DNA of 47,848 bases from an uncultured Flavobacteriaceae bacterium (GTDB taxonomy: Bacteria > Bacteroidota > Bacteroidia > Flavobacteriales > Flavobacteriaceae), in the NCBI GenBank assembly GCA_913062575.1, contig CAJXVT010000015.1:1-47848 (forward strand). The letters run 5' to 3'. The notes below the pieces were generated by a model, which was not told where the DNA came from, ran no database searches, and was given only the letters and a program-made list of their open reading frames with translations. A program made the translations under genes and the position numbers. Shown here piece after piece: positions 45,280 through 47,848 of this stretch. Numbering within the stretch: the first letter of the stretch is position 1; the number at the start of each line of letters is the position of its first letter.

Positions 45280-46746
45280 ATGAATATTAGTGAATCCCTT
45301 TCAGAAGTAAAAAACTTCATCGACGGTAAATTTGAAAAAAACGGACAAAAATCGTTAACAATTATAAATCCACAAAACGGAAATACTATTTCTTCCATAC
45401 CCCTTTCTACATATACAGATGTTGATAAAGCAGTACAAGCTGCAAAAAAAGCATTTCCCGCTTGGTCAGGAATAACTTTTAAAGAACGGGCCCAAATTTT
45501 CTTCACTTATAGAGCACTTCTAGAAAAGAACATAGAAGAATTGACCAATTTGGTCGTTCTAGAGAACGGAAAAACCTACGAAGAAGCAAAAGCAGAAATA
45601 TTAAAAAGTATGGAACTGTGTGAATTTGCAGTCTCAATTCCGCAAATAATCAGTAATGAAGTTCAAGAAGTTAGCAAAGGAGTAGAATGTAGAATAGAAC
45701 GAAAGCCATTAGGTGTTGTTGCTTCTATCTCTCCTTTTAACTTCCCAAATATGGTGCCGCACTGGACCTTGCCAAACGCATTAGTTCTTGGAAATACAAT
45801 GGTTATGAAACCTTCTGAAGTAGTTCCTTTAAGTACAGTTAGAATGGCAGAATTATTAAAAGAAGCTGGGCTTCCAGATGGTGTTTTTAATTTAGTCAAT
45901 GGAGCAAAAGAAGTTGTTGAAGCTATTTGTGACCATCCAGACATAAAGGCTGTTTCTTTTGTAGGATCAACCAAAGTGGCAAAAATTGTATACAAGCGTG
46001 CAACTTCTACTTTAAAAAGATGCGTAGCACTTGGTGGTGCAAAAAATCATTTATTAGTATTTCCTGATGCAAATCCAGAGATGACAGCTTCCAATGTTAT
46101 TACTTCAATGTCTGGCTGTGCAGGGCAACGCTGTATGGCTGCTGCTGTAATGGTTGGAATTTCGAATATTGATCACATTGTTGATAAAATGGTTGGCTAT
46201 GCAAAAAACATTATACCAGGAAAAAACCTCGGCTCTGTTATTAGCAAAGAAGCTAAAGAACGTATTGAAAACTATATTACACAAGCAGAAAAAGATGGCG
46301 CCAAAATTTTATTAGACGGAAGAAACACAACTGTCAAAGGCAAAGAAGGCGGATTTTATGTAGGCCCAACAATTATAGATTCTGTTACCACAGATATGTC
46401 TGTAGCAAGAGAAGAGATTTTTGGACCTGTAATTTCTATCATTCGCGCAAAAAACATAGACGAAGCCATTACTATTGAAAATGGATCCAACTATGGAAAT
46501 GCTGCTGCTGTGTTTACACAAAGCGGAGGCATCGCAAAACAAGTAATGGAAAGAGCTAGTGCTGGAATGATTGGTGTAAATATTGGAGTTCCTGTACCTA
46601 GAGAACCCTTTTCTTTTGGTGGCTGGAATGATTCTAAATTTGGTGTTGGAGATATCACCGGAAGAAGTTCAATTGAGTTCTGGACACAAAATAAAAAAAC
46701 AACCATTAAATGGAATCCTGAAGCTCAAACCAATTGGATGAGCTAA
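45280..46746 (+). CDS. mmsA: CoA-acylating (methyl)malonate-semialdehyde dehydrogenase
   Basis: 488 residues of the aldehyde dehydrogenase superfamily. It oxidises methylmalonate semialdehyde to propionyl-CoA, or malonate semialdehyde to acetyl-CoA, with release of CO2. The MMSDH signature is the active-site loop MSGCAGQRCMAAAVM with the nucleophile Cys (around 280) and LGGAKNHLLVFPDAN, where Asn replaces the general-base Glu of ordinary ALDHs. The NAD-binding stretch SISPFNFPNMVPHWTLPNAL and the C-terminal EPFSFGGWNDSKFGVGD also fit. The class III aminotransferase downstream would produce malonate semialdehyde from beta-alanine, so the pair looks like an omega-amino-acid catabolic unit. It begins with its own promoter box. 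Confidence 0.93.
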   Translation: MNISESLSEVKNFIDGKFEKNGQKSLTIINPQNGNTISSIPLSTYTDVDKAVQAAKKAFPAWSGITFKERAQIFFTYRALLEKNIEELTNLVVLENGKTYEEAKAEILKSMELCEFAVSIPQIISNEVQEVSKGVECRIERKPLGVVASISPFNFPNMVPHWTLPNALVLGNTMVMKPSEVVPLSTVRMAELLKEAGLPDGVFNLVNGAKEVVEAICDHPDIKAVSFVGSTKVAKIVYKRATSTLKRCVALGGAKNHLLVFPDANPEMTASNVITSMSGCAGQRCMAAAVMVGISNIDHIVDKMVGYAKNIIPGKNLGSVISKEAKERIENYITQAEKDGAKILLDGRNTTVKGKEGGFYVGPTIIDSVTTDMSVAREEIFGPVISIIRAKNIDEAITIENGSNYGNAAAVFTQSGGIAKQVMERASAGMIGVNIGVPVPREPFSFGGWNDSKFGVGDITGRSSIEFWTQNKKTTIKWNPEAQTNWMS

Positions 46747-46860
46747 CTGTTCTTTTTTTCTCAAAAACGAATCAGTTTCTAATCCAAAATTGCTAGAAAT
46801 ATAAACGTAATATTCTCAATTATCTTTAAAATGACTTGCTAAGCATAGCACAAAACACAG

Positions 46861-46944
46861 ATGAAACACAGTGTGATAATTCATGTAGAAAAACCTGAAA
46901 AAAAATTAGAACCATCTGTAGTTCATAAAAAAAAATTTAAATGA
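46861..46944 (+). CDS. Possible 27-residue ORF overlapping the aminotransferase start
   Basis: An ATG-to-TGA frame that encodes MKHSVIIHVEKPEKKLEPSV plus a Lys-rich end (VHKKKFK). Its TGA (46942-46944) overlaps the aminotransferase ATG (46941-46943) in the classic ATGA arrangement used for translational coupling. It occupies the 195-base gap after mmsA. I know no family for it and no promoter was seen, so it could be a coupling leader peptide, a small protein or chance. Confidence 0.3.
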   Translation: MKHSVIIHVEKPEKKLEPSVVHKKKFK

Positions 46945-47848
46945 ATAATATTGTAAAAAACAATCTCGATTACACCCTGTTTTCATGGTCAAAACAAGGG
47001 GGGTTACACCCTATAAATGCATCACATGCAAAAGGCTCTTATGTGTATGATCGAGAAGGGAAAAAATATTTAGACTTTTCTTCACAGCTAATGAATGTAA
47101 ATATTGGTCATGGAAACCAACGTATTACAGAAGCTGTCACTAAACAAATGCAAGAGTTAAGTTATGTTTTTCCTGGAATGGCAACTGATGTTCGAGGTCT
47201 ATTAGGGAAAAAACTTGCCGAAATTACACCAGGAAACTTAACCAAAACTTTTTTCACCCTTAGTGGTGCTGAATCAATTGAAAACGCTATTAAACTAGCA
47301 AGAATATATACAGGTCGACATAAAATAATTTCCTTTTACAGGTCTTATCACGGAGCTTCTTACGGAGCCATTTCTGCTAGTGGAGATCCGCGAAAATTCC
47401 CAGTAGACAATCAGGCCATGCCAAATGTAATACATGTAGAAAATCCATATGCCTATAGATGCCCATGGGGTTCTTCTTCAATTGAAGAATGTGGAGAACG
47501 GTCTTTAGCTCACTTAGAACGTGTTATTGAATTTGAAAACCCAGAAAGTATTGCTGCCATTCTTTTTGAAGGCGAATCTGGTTCTTCTGGCTGCATTAAA
47601 TACCCTCCAATGTATTTAAAACATGTAAGTGAATTATGTAAAAAACATGGTATCTTATTTATTGATGATGAAACTATGAGTGGGTTTGGTCGTACAGGAA
47701 AAATGTTTGCCATAGAACACCACAATGTAACTCCAGATATAATGGTAATGGCAAAAGGATTGACCTCAGGATATTTGCCTTTAGGTGCCATGACAGTTAC
47801 AGATACCATTGCCAATTATTTTAATGATAGGCCCATGATATTAGGCTT
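46941..47848 (+). CDS. Class III (PLP) aminotransferase, 3' end cut by window
   Basis: The frame is open from ATG 46941 to the end of the window: 302 codons of an expected ~440-450. The N-terminus MNNIVKNNLDYTLFSWSKQG precedes YVYDREGKKYLDFSSQLMNV, typical of omega-amino acid:pyruvate/aspartate aminotransferase-family proteins. PLP-binding features follow: TLSGAESIENAIKLARIYTG, SFYRSYHGASYGAISASGDP, FIDDETMSGFGRTGKMF, and the internal-aldimine Lys in VMAKGLTSGYLPLGAM (around residue 273). With mmsA upstream it probably turns beta-alanine or a related omega-amino acid into the semialdehyde. The exact amino donor cannot be settled from sequence. Confidence 0.88.
   Translation, partial: MNNIVKNNLDYTLFSWSKQGGLHPINASHAKGSYVYDREGKKYLDFSSQLMNVNIGHGNQRITEAVTKQMQELSYVFPGMATDVRGLLGKKLAEITPGNLTKTFFTLSGAESIENAIKLARIYTGRHKIISFYRSYHGASYGAISASGDPRKFPVDNQAMPNVIHVENPYAYRCPWGSSSIEECGERSLAHLERVIEFENPESIAAILFEGESGSSGCIKYPPMYLKHVSELCKKHGILFIDDETMSGFGRTGKMFAIEHHNVTPDIMVMAKGLTSGYLPLGAMTVTDTIANYFNDRPMILG

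Overview
The window is chromosomal DNA from a member of the Bacteroidota, almost certainly a marine-type Flavobacteriaceae. The evidence is a strongly AT-rich sequence, a SusC/SusD pair, a type IX secretion sorting domain, CarboxypepD_reg-like/outer-membrane-barrel proteins, and promoter boxes of the Bacteroidota form TAnnTTTG just ahead of many genes. I saw no tRNA, rRNA, CRISPR array, transposase or integrase.

Layout. 1-1722: purine genes purK (cut by the window edge) and purE, separated by a compact three-hairpin REP-like element. 1759-4200 (-): a LamG-containing T9SS cargo protein ending in a bidirectional terminator. 4392-11556: an M3 oligopeptidase, a small MORN-repeat protein, two tandem CarboxypepD_reg-like proteins, a broken beta-barrel gene and a glycosyltransferase. 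This stretch holds two relics of gene 3' ends: a diverged copy of the M3 peptidase tail beyond the MORN gene, and a copy of the glycosyltransferase tail beyond the second CarboxypepD_reg-like gene. 11703-14401: lpdA and an unknown envelope protein.

14404-31587 is the functional centre: a locus for N-acetylglucosamine polymers or glycans. It contains a NagX-like membrane acyltransferase and a sodium:solute symporter (-), a LytTR response regulator with its LytS-type sensor kinase (-), and, divergently, susC, susD, a NagB/PIG-L fusion, a GH20 beta-N-acetylhexosaminidase and a large FG-GAP/ASPIC-UnbV lipoprotein. The likely flow is outer-membrane capture and import by SusCD, periplasmic release of GlcNAc by GH20, uptake by the symporter, and cytoplasmic deacetylation/deamination by the fusion protein. 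No separate nagA or GlcNAc kinase is visible. Repeated TACAGT (ACTGTA) elements between the kinase gene and susC are candidate sites for the adjacent LytTR regulator.

31623-36877: pabB-like chorismate enzyme, an 81-residue unknown, an alpha/beta hydrolase, a TlpA-like thioredoxin lipoprotein and tilS. 37021-41997: a second TlpA-like lipoprotein, dsbD (probable electron source for both TlpA proteins) and an S10 carboxypeptidase. 42068-44809 (-): an outer-membrane beta-barrel receptor-like protein. 45280-47848: mmsA and a class III aminotransferase cut by the window end, probably for beta-alanine or a similar omega-amino acid, with a possible 27-codon ORF overlapping the aminotransferase start.

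The observations most worth a second look are the paired tail-duplication islets (6354-10369), the candidate LytTR operators (19261-19346), the NagB/PIG-L fusion with an altered NagB catalytic motif, the REP-like element, and the terminator lying directly in front of dsbD.
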